7,270 nucleotides of DNA from Acidobacteriota bacterium (GCA_021784615.1 JAJYHU010000288.1:1-7270), one strand, 5' to 3'. Positions 1-6,977 are shown, numbered from the stretch's first letter. Numbers and translations: made by a program. The notes: generated by a model not told the origin, from the sequence alone.

Positions 1-2
1 AG

Positions 3-1952
3 AAAAACTTTTTCCCACCGCCCGGGTCCGGACCACGGACTCCGGACCCCCAACCTGCTGCGCCGCTCGGTGGCCGCGAGCGCCGAAAGATCCTTCTCGG
101 CGCCGCCAAGCAGGTAGGCCCGGCCATCTTCTTTTCGCTGGTCATCATTATTGTCTCGTTCCTTCCGGTATTTCTTCTGGAAGCGCAGGAAGGCCGCATG
201 TTCCGCCCGCTCGCATGGACCAAGACTCTGGCCATCGGCTTCTCGTCGCTCCTCGCAATCACTCTGGTTCCCGTGCTGATGCTGGTCTTCATCCGCGGGC
301 GGTTGAAGCCCGAATCGGCAAACCCCATCTCGCGATTCACCCGGGCCATTTACCTTCCCGTTCTGCGATGGTGCTTGCGCCACCGCGCCATCACGCTGAT
401 CGCCAACATTCTCTTCCTCGCCTTGACGATTCCGCTGGCGTTTCGCATTGGCAGCCAGTTCATGCCACCGTTCTACGAAGGCTCCGCCTTATACATGCCT
501 ACAGCCTACCCCGGCATTTCCATCACTCAGGCTTCCGATCTGTTGCAGGAACAGGATCGGATTATCAAGTCGTTTCCTGAAGTTGAGAGTGTTTTCGGAA
601 CCGTGGGCCGCTCCGACAGCGCCACCGACAATGCGCCACTCTCCATGTACGACACGACGATCATGCTGAAGCCGCGCGAGCAGTGGCCGCCCGGCATGAC
701 CTACGCCAAATTGATTCAGCAAATGGACGCAAAACTGCAATTCCCCGGCCTCACCAACACCTGGACGATGCCCATCCAAAACCGGCTCGATATGGAGCTG
801 ACCGGGATTAAGACGCCCGTCGGAATGAAGATTCAAGGCCCAAGCCTCCAGGGCATCCAGCAGATCGGCACCCAGGTGGAGAACATTCTGTCGGGCCTGC
901 CGGGCGTACGCTCGATTTTCGCCGAACGGGTTTCGCAGGGTTTCTACGTCAATATCGATGTCCACCGCGCCGAAGCCGCGCGCTACGGCCTGACGGTCGC
1001 GGACGTGCAACGCGCCGTGACTTCCGGCATCGGTGGTGAAGATATCGCGACGAATATTCAAGGACGCGAGCGGTATCCGGTCAACGTCCGCTACAACCGC
1101 GACTTTCGGAACAATCTGGACGCTCTCGGACGCGTCCTCCTCGCGACACCCACCGGCGCTCAGATTCCCATCAATGAAGTCGCCACCATCTCTTTCTCCA
1201 AAGGTCCGGCCGAGATTCGCGATGAGGAAGCCGCGCTCACCGGCTACGTTTACTTCGACCTCTCGACCCGCGACTACGGCGGCTTTGTCTCCCGTGCGAA
1301 CCAGCTTCTGCGCGAGAAGCTCCAGGCTCCGGCCGGCTACACCTATAAGTGGTCGGGCGAATACGAATTCGAGTTGCGCGCCAAGGAACGGCTGAAGCTG
1401 ATTCTGCCCATCGTATTTCTCGTCATCTTCCTGCTGCTCTACATGGTCTTCCACTCGTTCACCGAGGCCACGGTGCTCATCCTCCCCACCTTCTACGCCA
1501 TGACCGGCGGCCTGATTTTGCAATGGCTGCTCGGCTACGAGTTCAGCGTGGCGGTTTGGGTGGGCTATATCGCGCTGTTCGGCATTGCGATTGAGACCGG
1601 CGTGGTCATGGTCGTCTATCTGCACGAAGCGCTCGATAAGCGTCTGGCCGCCGGCGTCCCGCTCGCGCACAAGGATATCGAAGCCGCCACGATTGAAGGC
1701 GCGGTCATGCGCCTCCGCCCCAAGCTCATGACCGTCAGCGTGGTGCTGGCGAGCCTGGTGCCGATTCTGTGGGAAACCGGCGTCGGGTCGGATATCATGA
1801 AGCCCATCGCCGCGCCCGTCGTCGGCGGCATGGTGACGTCAACGATCCACGTGTTGATTCTGGTGCCGGTATTCTTCGCCATGATGAAAGAGCGTGCGCT
1901 CCGTCGGGGTACACTTCGAGCATCTGGAGAGACCAACGACGACCCTGAATAA
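3..1952 (+). CDS. cusA: CusA-type Cu(I)/Ag(I) RND efflux pump, C-terminal part (5' truncated)
   Basis: This is an inner-membrane, proton-driven RND pump of the heavy-metal efflux class, which moves metal ions from periplasm or cytoplasm into a tripartite channel across the envelope. The frame is open from the window edge, so the ATG at 198 is internal. 649 codons are visible, against about 1050 for E. coli CusA. They cover what should be TM5 and TM6 (about residues 39-97), TM7, the second periplasmic loop, and TM8-TM12. Three methionines at codons 495, 645 and 792 lie 50 and 49 residues apart, the same spacing as the metal-binding M573, M623 and M672 of CusA. A Glu at codon 1593 and a Lys at 1722 match the proton-relay residues E939 and K984. 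These features favour Cu(I)/Ag(I) over Zn/Co/Cd. The first ~25 visible residues are Pro/Gly-rich and do not resemble the family. The gene ends in TAA, and partner cusB/cusC genes would lie upstream, outside the window. Confidence 0.93.
   Translation, partial: KNFFPPPGSGPRTPDPQPAAPLGGRERRKILLGAAKQVGPAIFFSLVIIIVSFLPVFLLEAQEGRMFRPLAWTKTLAIGFSSLLAITLVPVLMLVFIRGRLKPESANPISRFTRAIYLPVLRWCLRHRAITLIANILFLALTIPLAFRIGSQFMPPFYEGSALYMPTAYPGISITQASDLLQEQDRIIKSFPEVESVFGTVGRSDSATDNAPLSMYDTTIMLKPREQWPPGMTYAKLIQQMDAKLQFPGLTNTWTMPIQNRLDMELTGIKTPVGMKIQGPSLQGIQQIGTQVENILSGLPGVRSIFAERVSQGFYVNIDVHRAEAARYGLTVADVQRAVTSGIGGEDIATNIQGRERYPVNVRYNRDFRNNLDALGRVLLATPTGAQIPINEVATISFSKGPAEIRDEEAALTGYVYFDLSTRDYGGFVSRANQLLREKLQAPAGYTYKWSGEYEFELRAKERLKLILPIVFLVIFLLLYMVFHSFTEATVLILPTFYAMTGGLILQWLLGYEFSVAVWVGYIALFGIAIETGVVMVVYLHEALDKRLAAGVPLAHKDIEAATIEGAVMRLRPKLMTVSVVLASLVPILWETGVGSDIMKPIAAPVVGGMVTSTIHVLILVPVFFAMMKERALRRGTLRASGETNDDPE
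24..49. repeat. Perfect 9-bp GC-rich inverted repeat inside the pump frame
   Basis: The arms GGGTCCGGA (24-32) and TCCGGACCC (41-49) are perfect reverse complements separated by 8 nt. They lie in the unconserved, Pro/Gly-rich start of the visible pump frame. There is no following T-run, so this is not a terminator. It may be chance in GC-rich sequence, or a small inserted repeat in a variable loop between TM segments. Confidence 0.4.
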
Positions 1953-1984
1953 CCTTTTGCGCGGTCTCCAATCAAGGAGAATCC

Positions 1985-2032
1985 ATGCCCGCGGTATTAC
2001 GGCTAGGGTTAGTAACATCACTCGAGGAATGA
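1985..2032 (+). CDS. 15-codon micro-ORF with strong Shine-Dalgarno between cusA and the NosL-like gene
   Basis: An ATG sits 5 nt after a consensus AAGGAG (1974-1979), 32 nt past the cusA stop. It encodes MPAVLRLGLVTSLEE. Its TGA overlaps a further ATG (ATGA at 2029-2032) opening a 3-codon frame. That frame's TGA overlaps a third ATG (2037-2040) for a 4-codon frame ending in TAA at 2049-2051, just before the ribosome binding site of the next gene. I recognise no family. It could be a translated leader that couples or tunes expression of the downstream gene, the decayed start of a lost gene, or chance. The main support is the ribosome binding site, which is closer to consensus than that of the 166-aa gene it precedes. 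Confidence 0.3.
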   Translation: MPAVLRLGLVTSLEE

Positions 2033-2062
2033 CAGTATGATAGAATTTTAAAAGAAGGAAAG

Positions 2063-2563
2063 ATGGGGAAGAAACCAGTCCTCGCAATTGTCGCGGCCCT
2101 TATAGGCATTTCCGCCATTGCCGTAGGAGTTTACCGGTGGCAAGGCTCAAAGGGGGCCGAGCTTTGCCAGGTCTGCGGACGGGACATCCCCAAACAAACC
2201 GCCTTCCGCATGGAAACAACTCATGGAACCATTATGGCCTGTTGCCCGCGCTGCGCCATGCACCACATCGTCCACCACCCCGGGTTGGTGCGCCAGGCTT
2301 GGGCCACGGATTTGGACTCCGGCCACATGATACCGGCCGAATCCGCGTACTACGATGAAGGCGGCGACATCCAGTACTGCACGGTCCACAAATCTCCCGT
2401 CGAGCGCACGCCGATGGGAATCCAGATGCGCACGTATGACCGATGCCTGCCCACACTGGTGGCTTTTACCACGCAAAACGAGGCTGAAGCTTATCGCGAG
2501 AAGCACGGCGGCCGCGTGCTAACCTATGACGAAGCTCTTGAAGACGTCCGGCAGCAGCAATAA
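2063..2563 (+). CDS. NosL-like membrane-anchored, Cys-rich putative copper-binding protein
   Basis: The protein has 166 aa. Residues 5-24 form one hydrophobic segment after a GKK start, giving a signal anchor with the rest outside the cytoplasm. The first Cys is at 35, outside any lipobox, unlike the lipoprotein NosL. Candidate metal ligands are C35-x2-C38, C60-C61-x2-C64, M66-H67-H68, H71-H72, C106, H109, M118, M122 and C128. The second half (residues 83-160) follows the NosL pattern: D-x-D-S-G-H, P-A-E-x-A-Y-Y, a P-M-G element, then A-F with an Ala/Glu-rich helix and H-G-G-x-V-L-T-Y. NosL is the Cu(I) chaperone for nitrous-oxide reductase, but no nos gene is visible here. Position 110 nt after cusA suggests a role in extracytoplasmic copper handling, which is inferred. 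AAGGA lies 3 nt before the ATG, a short spacing. A cysteine-based redox role is the alternative. Confidence 0.7.
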   Translation: MGKKPVLAIVAALIGISAIAVGVYRWQGSKGAELCQVCGRDIPKQTAFRMETTHGTIMACCPRCAMHHIVHHPGLVRQAWATDLDSGHMIPAESAYYDEGGDIQYCTVHKSPVERTPMGIQMRTYDRCLPTLVAFTTQNEAEAYREKHGGRVLTYDEALEDVRQQQ

Positions 2564-2747
2564 CCCCGCCTCTTGCCTTGAGGTCAAGACCACACTTCCC
2601 AGCTTTCGACTACAGGTCGAGTTCGGAGTATCCAGTCCAGCAGTATAATGCAGGTTTGTGCCGCGCTCATAAGCCAGAGTCTATCACCATGGGCATTGCG
2701 AAATTCTGCTAAATTGGACGGTTATTTTCAATTTAAAAGGATCTGGT

Positions 2748-2776
2748 TTCGGAAAGCACTTACGGACTTTTCCGAA
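2748..2776. repeat. 8-bp inverted repeat across the stop codon of the exported-protein gene
   Basis: The arms TTCGGAAA (2748-2755) and TTTCCGAA (2769-2776) are perfect reverse complements with a 13-nt loop that contains the TAA stop (2760-2762) of the minus-strand gene. On the minus-strand transcript a TTTT appears only about 9 nt after the hairpin, so it is at best a poor intrinsic terminator. It could also stabilise the mRNA end. Confidence 0.3.
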
Positions 2777-5096
2777 GCTGAGGTATGAAGATCTGCTTCC
2801 AGACCACCGTGCTGCGGCCGTCTGTGTCCACTGTGGACGCCCGCAATCGGTAGATTCCGGGCCGAGTCACTTTGAACTTTACCCGAACTTCTCCGCCTGT
2901 GGGCGTCGGTGTGACCGCCTTTGCCCAATTTTCCGGCGTTAGAAATTCGTGGTCTTGGGGCTTGGGGCCATAGAGCTCCCACGCCACCATCTCGTTGTAG
3001 ACGACGCCGTCCGTCGCGGCGCCGTAAGTGTAGTAAACCGGCGCGGAGGTCTCGACCACCTTGGCCAGGGCCGAGATTTGGAGACCGCCTCCGCTGACTT
3101 TTTCCACAAGCGTGACTTTGAGTTCCGGGGGCGGACCGGGCGCGCGTGGTGGAACCCGCGGCCCATCGAGCACGCGGCTCTTCCCTTCTGAAATCACCTC
3201 CACCTTGCCGTCCTCGCGAACGCGCACAACCTCTCGATAACCGTCAAGGTTGATGCCAGGAAGATCCGAGAGCAGGTCAAAACTCTCGCCGAGTTTGAGG
3301 CAGCGTTCGATTTCCGTAAAGAAGTTGCTCATCACGGTGCGGTACTTCACGCCGTCACGGTTGGTGCGCTCAAGGTTGAGTTCGTGCAGGCCCCAAAGGG
3401 GGCCGCGCCCCATAAAAACGTGCCCCAGGTTGTAACCCGGTGGCAGCAAAATGGCTACCTCGGCGCTGCGGTTAAGGTTGGATAAATCCCGCCGAGGATG
3501 CATGTCCGCATAAGTCCGCAAATGGCGGGAAAGGGCGAGAACCTCATGAAAAGGCACGGCAGCCAATGCTGCGTTGTCCCAGAAGAAGAAACGCGTGGCG
3601 CCCAGGTCGTAAGCGTGGGTAAGCCACCAAGGCGAATCCTCCTGCTGCACCTGGCCATAGATGCTGATGCCCCATGATTTGTGGGTCGCCCGGGCGGCGC
3701 CGCGGAGGAAACCAAAAATGATGCTGGTGAAGGCCAGCGGGTCGTCCGGCCGGATTTGGACTCCGTACGTCATGTCCATTTCCGGAAGCGTGCGGCGGGT
3801 GCCGATTCTTCCCGGAGGCTCAAAGACAAACGCTTCCGGAACGTGCGCATCCTGCGAGAGTTCATAGTCCGCATTGGCGACCATGGTTTCCCAGGAAAAC
3901 AGATTCTGCTGGGCAAAGTGCATGTCGCCCAGATCGACATCAGGCCGCGCCGCAAGTTCGTGCATGAGTTCGTAGGGCGCGCCCTTCATGGCCTCGGCAT
4001 AACGTTGGCGGAAAGCCGCAAAGGCCGCTTGTGGAGTGATGCTTCGGCGGAAGGCCGGATCCTTGCGAAGCCGGGGGCGTAGGACGTAATCGCGCGTGCC
4101 CACCGAGGGCTCATCAAGGAACAGCGTCGGTCCAAGATACTGGCTATCGTAAAGGGACTCGGGAAATTTCACGACGGCCGCGCCGCCGCCCCAGTAGAAG
4201 AGGCCTAAATCGCTCGCCCAAGGCGCCTGCTCAGCATCCACCTGGACGCAGTTGATTCCCGCCTGCGCCATCGTTTGGTAGTCGTCACGCGTCAGCTTGA
4301 CGTATTGGTAATCGGAATTGTCGTAGCGGCGGGTCTCATTCTTTTGGCGGCGGTTGCTCTCCGGACCCATCAGAACATCCGTACGCAGCAGGACGACCTT
4401 GGCGTCCGCCGGCGGAAGCACCGGAGCGCCCTCGCGGAGCGACTGCCGGACGTAGCGGTGGCCGAGATAGTTGATCTGTTCAGCAAACGGGTCGTTTTCC
4501 GTGCCTGCCGTACCGGCCGGCCGCGGCAGCAGGTAGTTCCAGCCGCCCAGGACCGGAAGCACGGGCGCTCCCGTGAGGGAGTTGCGATATTCCCGCGCCT
4601 GCGACGAACCTTCCTGCAACAGGTAACGCCTCACGGCTTCCCGTGCCGCATGCAGGCTGGTGGGCGGATACCCCGTGCTCAGCAGAAAAACTCGGAATTG
4701 TTCACCATTCTCCTTGGCGGCGGTCAGTGAGATCCACTGCGCCTTTCCTCGCGAAGTGCTTTCAACCGGTCCGAGGGCCAGGGTGAATGACGCCACCACC
4801 GAAGGCCGAGGCGTGGCGCCGCCGGCATACCGGTACGCGGCCACCTGTCCGGGCCGTCCAATCACACCCTTGGGGGTCGCGGGATCGCCTCCGTATCGCG
4901 GCGCAGCGGCAATGCATGGGACAACGACCAGAGAAGCCACAATCATCAGCAGCGCACCGAGGCGATGCCGTTTGATGTGGCGGTCCCGATAAGGCGACAG
5001 CCAGGTCAGGAAGCGAAACCTGCTGAGCAAATTGCTGCGTTCATTCCTCGGCAATCGTGAAATTGGAGGCTTCCTGTTGTACAAGGTGACACCCAT
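2760..5096 (-). CDS. Large exported protein with glycoside-hydrolase-like barrel, family not assigned
   Basis: The protein has 778 aa and I cannot name its family. It has a basic N-terminal stretch (residues 1-45, 12 Arg/Lys), a hydrophobic core (46-62) and a possible signal peptidase I site after AAA at 63-65. Residues 75-245 form a region of unknown fold. Residues 265-535 look like a TIM barrel: D-D-Y-x-T-M-A-x-A-G-I-N (271-282), a strand ending in D-E-P (328-330), and a late strand A-T-R-F-F-F-W-D-N (500-508) after a conserved-looking S-W-G-I-S-I-Y-G. About 543-640, starting A-E-V-A-I-L-L-P-P-G-Y, recalls the GH42 trimerisation domain. A Pro-rich linker (647-657) leads to an Ig-like beta-sandwich (658-775). 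The acid/base and nucleophile residues cannot be fixed by eye, so sugar hydrolysis is an inference. AAGGGAGG supports the chosen start. The gene stands alone, convergent with the NosL-like gene. Confidence 0.75.
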   Translation of the reverse strand: MGVTLYNRKPPISRLPRNERSNLLSRFRFLTWLSPYRDRHIKRHRLGALLMIVASLVVVPCIAAAPRYGGDPATPKGVIGRPGQVAAYRYAGGATPRPSVVASFTLALGPVESTSRGKAQWISLTAAKENGEQFRVFLLSTGYPPTSLHAAREAVRRYLLQEGSSQAREYRNSLTGAPVLPVLGGWNYLLPRPAGTAGTENDPFAEQINYLGHRYVRQSLREGAPVLPPADAKVVLLRTDVLMGPESNRRQKNETRRYDNSDYQYVKLTRDDYQTMAQAGINCVQVDAEQAPWASDLGLFYWGGGAAVVKFPESLYDSQYLGPTLFLDEPSVGTRDYVLRPRLRKDPAFRRSITPQAAFAAFRQRYAEAMKGAPYELMHELAARPDVDLGDMHFAQQNLFSWETMVANADYELSQDAHVPEAFVFEPPGRIGTRRTLPEMDMTYGVQIRPDDPLAFTSIIFGFLRGAARATHKSWGISIYGQVQQEDSPWWLTHAYDLGATRFFFWDNAALAAVPFHEVLALSRHLRTYADMHPRRDLSNLNRSAEVAILLPPGYNLGHVFMGRGPLWGLHELNLERTNRDGVKYRTVMSNFFTEIERCLKLGESFDLLSDLPGINLDGYREVVRVREDGKVEVISEGKSRVLDGPRVPPRAPGPPPELKVTLVEKVSGGGLQISALAKVVETSAPVYYTYGAATDGVVYNEMVAWELYGPKPQDHEFLTPENWAKAVTPTPTGGEVRVKFKVTRPGIYRLRASTVDTDGRSTVVWKQIFIPQLRKSP

Positions 5097-5106
5097 CTAG
5101 CCAGAA

Positions 5107-5114
5107 CCTCCCTT
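5107..5114 (-). promoter_or_regulatory. Ribosome binding site for the exported-protein gene
   Basis: The minus strand reads AAGGGAGG ending 10 nt before the ATG at 5096. It favours this start over M51 inside the hydrophobic segment, which would remove the positive residues needed before a signal sequence. Confidence 0.55.
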
Positions 5115-5352
5115 AAAACTTGTTCAGTCGCCCCAAAATTTCCGCATGGCTGTTGACCAGAGTCTTGCGGCGCTCTTGGTTTTTATATGCGCCCCGGAAT
5201 TTCCATTTTCGGATTTGTTCAGAGACAATGTATACCTGACCTCTTCCCGCATCAAGTCCCGCAGAATATTCTATAATTACGGAACATGGAAAGTAATTTC
5301 CACACCTTGCAACCACTTGACGGTTATGTCGGCAAGCCGGTGAAGAGGTTGA
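5115..5352. other. Intergenic stretch with no recognisable gene
   Basis: Upstream leader of the minus-strand exported-protein gene. It holds only short frames, none with a family I recognise, and a lone TATAAT (5272-5277) without a matching -35. Base composition is more AT-rich than the neighbouring genes. The promoter of the minus-strand gene should lie here, but I cannot point to convincing elements. Confidence 0.5.
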
Positions 5353-5580
5353 TACCCGTGGAAAATCACCACAGAGGCAGATCCGCCGGTTATCTTCCCT
5401 TCCCGCGTCAACGGTTTGCTCCGCACCCTTCGGCGCTGCCTCCGAGTGGCCCTAGAGCTTGACCTAGTTATCAAGGTCCCCAAGATCACGCTCCTGCAAG
5501 GCGAGCATGAGCGAGACTTTGTTTTGTCCCCAGAGCAAGAACAGGTATACTGATTAACTTGCCCGCAACCGTTGAGGGTA
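5353..5580 (+). pseudogene. Decayed tyrosine recombinase (integrase) fragment
   Basis: The frame runs from 5353 to a TGA at 5551-5553. Its segment TLRRCLRVALELDLVIKVPK, followed by I-T-L-L-Q-G-E-H-E-R-D-F-V-L-S-P-E-Q-E, resembles the end of the core-binding domain and the start of the catalytic domain of phage-type integrases (pattern P-K-I-x-L-L-x-G-E-x-x-R-x-F-V-L-S-x-E-Q-E-x-x-Y-L). Past the TGA the same frame reads L-T-C-P-Q-P-L, which continues the family pattern, so the stop looks like a secondary mutation. Similarity then fades before the tRNA gene. The catalytic Arg, His-x-x-Arg and Tyr boxes are absent, as is the N-terminal DNA-binding part (a stop lies at 5350-5352), so it cannot be active. 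It points to an old integration event. The family match is from memory of the pattern, without an alignment. Confidence 0.55.
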
Positions 5581-5664
5581 AAGTTGCTTAAGGCTACTAC
5601 AATTCCCGCCACGCATCGAGACTGGCAGGAAGCGAGTAGAGGACAAGCCATTTAGATTGTTTGC

Positions 5665-5749
5665 GCTGGAGTGGCGGAATTGGCAGACGCACCAGACTCA
5701 AAATCTGGCGCTCCAAAAGAGCGTGGGGGTTCGACCCCCCCCTCCAGCA
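5665..5749 (+). tRNA. tRNA-Leu, anticodon CAA
   Basis: All arms can be folded by eye. The 7-bp acceptor pairs GCTGGAG (5665-5671) with CTCCAGC (5742-5748), with discriminator A at 5749. The anticodon stem CCAGA/TCTGG (5692-5696, 5704-5708) holds loop CTCAAAA with anticodon CAA at 5699-5701, reading UUG. The long class II variable arm CGCTC-CAAAA-GAGCG (5709-5723) is typical of tRNA-Leu. The T stem GGGGG/CCCCC carries loop TTCGACC. The 3' CCA is not encoded (TTA follows), so it must be added by tRNA nucleotidyltransferase. No clear promoter or terminator is visible. A decayed integrase fragment lies just upstream of the 5' end. Confidence 0.97.
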
Positions 5750-5800
5750 TTATTTTAAGGATTACCGAAGTCCGTCCGGTTCATCAAACATAGACGTCCC

Positions 5801-5806
5801 AAGGAG
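5801..5806 (+). promoter_or_regulatory. Ribosome binding site setting the start of the Gfo/Idh/MocA gene
   Basis: AAGGAG lies 13 nt before the ATG at 5820, a rather long spacing. With the tRNA occupying 5665-5749, it excludes the longer in-frame reading that would begin at a TTG at 5661. Confidence 0.6.
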
Positions 5807-5819
5807 AGCTGGAACCGCT

Positions 5820-6860
5820 ATGAACGACCTACGCATTGCCATGCTCGGCTCCGGATTTGTTGCCAATTTCTATATGCAAGGGCTGGCCGATGTTCCCGGC
5901 CAGCAGGTCGTAGCGAACTATTCACGAAGCGCTTCGCGAGCCCGACAGTTCGCGCAGCAATGGTCGGTTCCCAAGCCGACATCGAATCTTGAGAAGCTGA
6001 TCGCTCATGATGACATCGACCTGTATCTGATCGCCCTGCCCAACGAGGTCCATCTTCCTGTCTCCCTGGCGCTATCGCGCGCGGGCAAGAACCAGGTCTG
6101 CACCAAGCCACTGGCCCGCACCCGCCAAGAAGCAAAAACCATGCTCGCAGCCGCGAAGAAGTCTGGGGCAATGCACGGTTATGCGGAAACCGAGGTCTTT
6201 GGGCCCTCGGTCGTCAAGGCGCGGCAAATCGTCGAGCGCGGCGGAGTGGGCCGCGTCCTGTGGGTTCGTTCGCGGGAATCTCATAGCGGCCCTCACAGCC
6301 CGCATTTCTGGGACGTCAAAAAAACGGGCGGCGGCGCCATGAACGATCTTGGCTGCCACTGCATCGAGGCGGCTCGTTATTTCTTTGGCAAGGAAGATCG
6401 CATCGTGGAAGTCATGGCGTGGGGCGGACGGCTGGTCCACTACAAAAAAACCAAGGGCGAAGACAACGCTCTCCTGGTGCTGAAATTTGCAAGCGGTGGC
6501 ATTGGCCACTGCGAACTTTCGTGGACCACCAAGGGAGGTCTCGACCTTCGCAATGAAGTTCATGGTTCCGAGGGGTCGATCTTTACCGACGTCACTCGCG
6601 GAACGCCGATCACTTCTTTTTCAACAAAATCCGCCGGCTATGTGGTGGAGAAAGCCGACATCGACTTCGGCTGGACGCGCCCTCTGCCGGAAGAAGCCTT
6701 TGCTTACGGCTACCAGGCTGAAATGAAGCATTTTGTCGAGTGCCTGCGGAATGGAAAGCCTCCCCGCGAGACTTATGAAGACGGTTACATTGTTAATTGC
6801 ATTCTTGACGCGGGATATGAATCGATGCGGAAATCCCGATGGGTGCGCGTAAAATATTAA
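5820..6860 (+). CDS. Gfo/Idh/MocA-family NAD(P)-dependent oxidoreductase
   Basis: The protein is a cytosolic dehydrogenase of 346 aa, the usual length for this family, whose members oxidise or reduce hydroxyl groups of sugars, inositols and related compounds. The N-terminal Rossmann fold (about 1-120) opens with R-I-A-M-L-G10-S-G12-F-V-A15, the dinucleotide-binding glycine motif. The E-K-P signature appears as C-T-K96-P-L-A, with Thr replacing Glu but the active-site Lys kept. The C-terminal alpha/beta domain carries G-G-G-A-M-N-D176-L-G-C-H180, the D-x-x-x-H catalytic pair. There is no signal peptide. The start puts the first beta strand directly at the N-terminus, as is normal; a later Met8 would break it. 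Substrate cannot be predicted from sequence, and no pathway partners are adjacent, since it lies between a tRNA and a PilZ gene. It is probably transcribed alone, and I see no terminator hairpin with a T-run after the stop. Confidence 0.92.
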   Translation: MNDLRIAMLGSGFVANFYMQGLADVPGQQVVANYSRSASRARQFAQQWSVPKPTSNLEKLIAHDDIDLYLIALPNEVHLPVSLALSRAGKNQVCTKPLARTRQEAKTMLAAAKKSGAMHGYAETEVFGPSVVKARQIVERGGVGRVLWVRSRESHSGPHSPHFWDVKKTGGGAMNDLGCHCIEAARYFFGKEDRIVEVMAWGGRLVHYKKTKGEDNALLVLKFASGGIGHCELSWTTKGGLDLRNEVHGSEGSIFTDVTRGTPITSFSTKSAGYVVEKADIDFGWTRPLPEEAFAYGYQAEMKHFVECLRNGKPPRETYEDGYIVNCILDAGYESMRKSRWVRVKY

Positions 6861-6977
6861 TCCCGGAAACCTTGAGCCGCAGCGGTCCGCAATCGCGCCT
6901 TCCCAGATTTGCAGTTCAGAGCCGGACGACACAACCTTTCAATTTTATTAAAAATACAACTTCATCCGTTTGGCCTG

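Noticed and set aside
489..1670. Long minus-strand open frame (393 codons) opposite the pump gene
   Set aside because: It is a shadow of the GC-rich pump gene; its translation is low-complexity with no domain, and the plus strand has clear family motifs.
2036..2041. TATGAT as a -10 box for the NosL-like gene
   Set aside because: No acceptable -35 element lies 16-18 nt upstream, and cotranscription with cusA is the simpler reading.
2644..2649. Perfect TATAAT in the gap after the NosL-like gene
   Set aside because: There is no convincing -35 and no plus-strand gene follows; the next gene is on the other strand.
5113..5316. 67-codon minus-strand frame with a basic stretch faintly like an integrase N-terminus
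   Set aside because: It has no clear ribosome binding site, the similarity is too vague, and its orientation is opposite to the recombinase relic, so I did not call a gene.
5524..5551. TTGTCC, 16 nt, TATACT as a possible tRNA-Leu promoter
   Set aside because: It lies inside the recombinase relic coding frame and more than 110 nt before the tRNA, so the match may be chance.
5277..5651. 124-codon minus-strand frame upstream of the tRNA
   Set aside because: Its product is rich in Ser, Arg and Cys with no recognisable family, and the plus strand of the same stretch reads as a recombinase relic.
6870..6890. GC-rich short palindromes (CCGCAGCGG, GCGGTCCGC) after the oxidoreductase as a terminator
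   Set aside because: Loops of a single base and no T-run make a functional intrinsic terminator unlikely.
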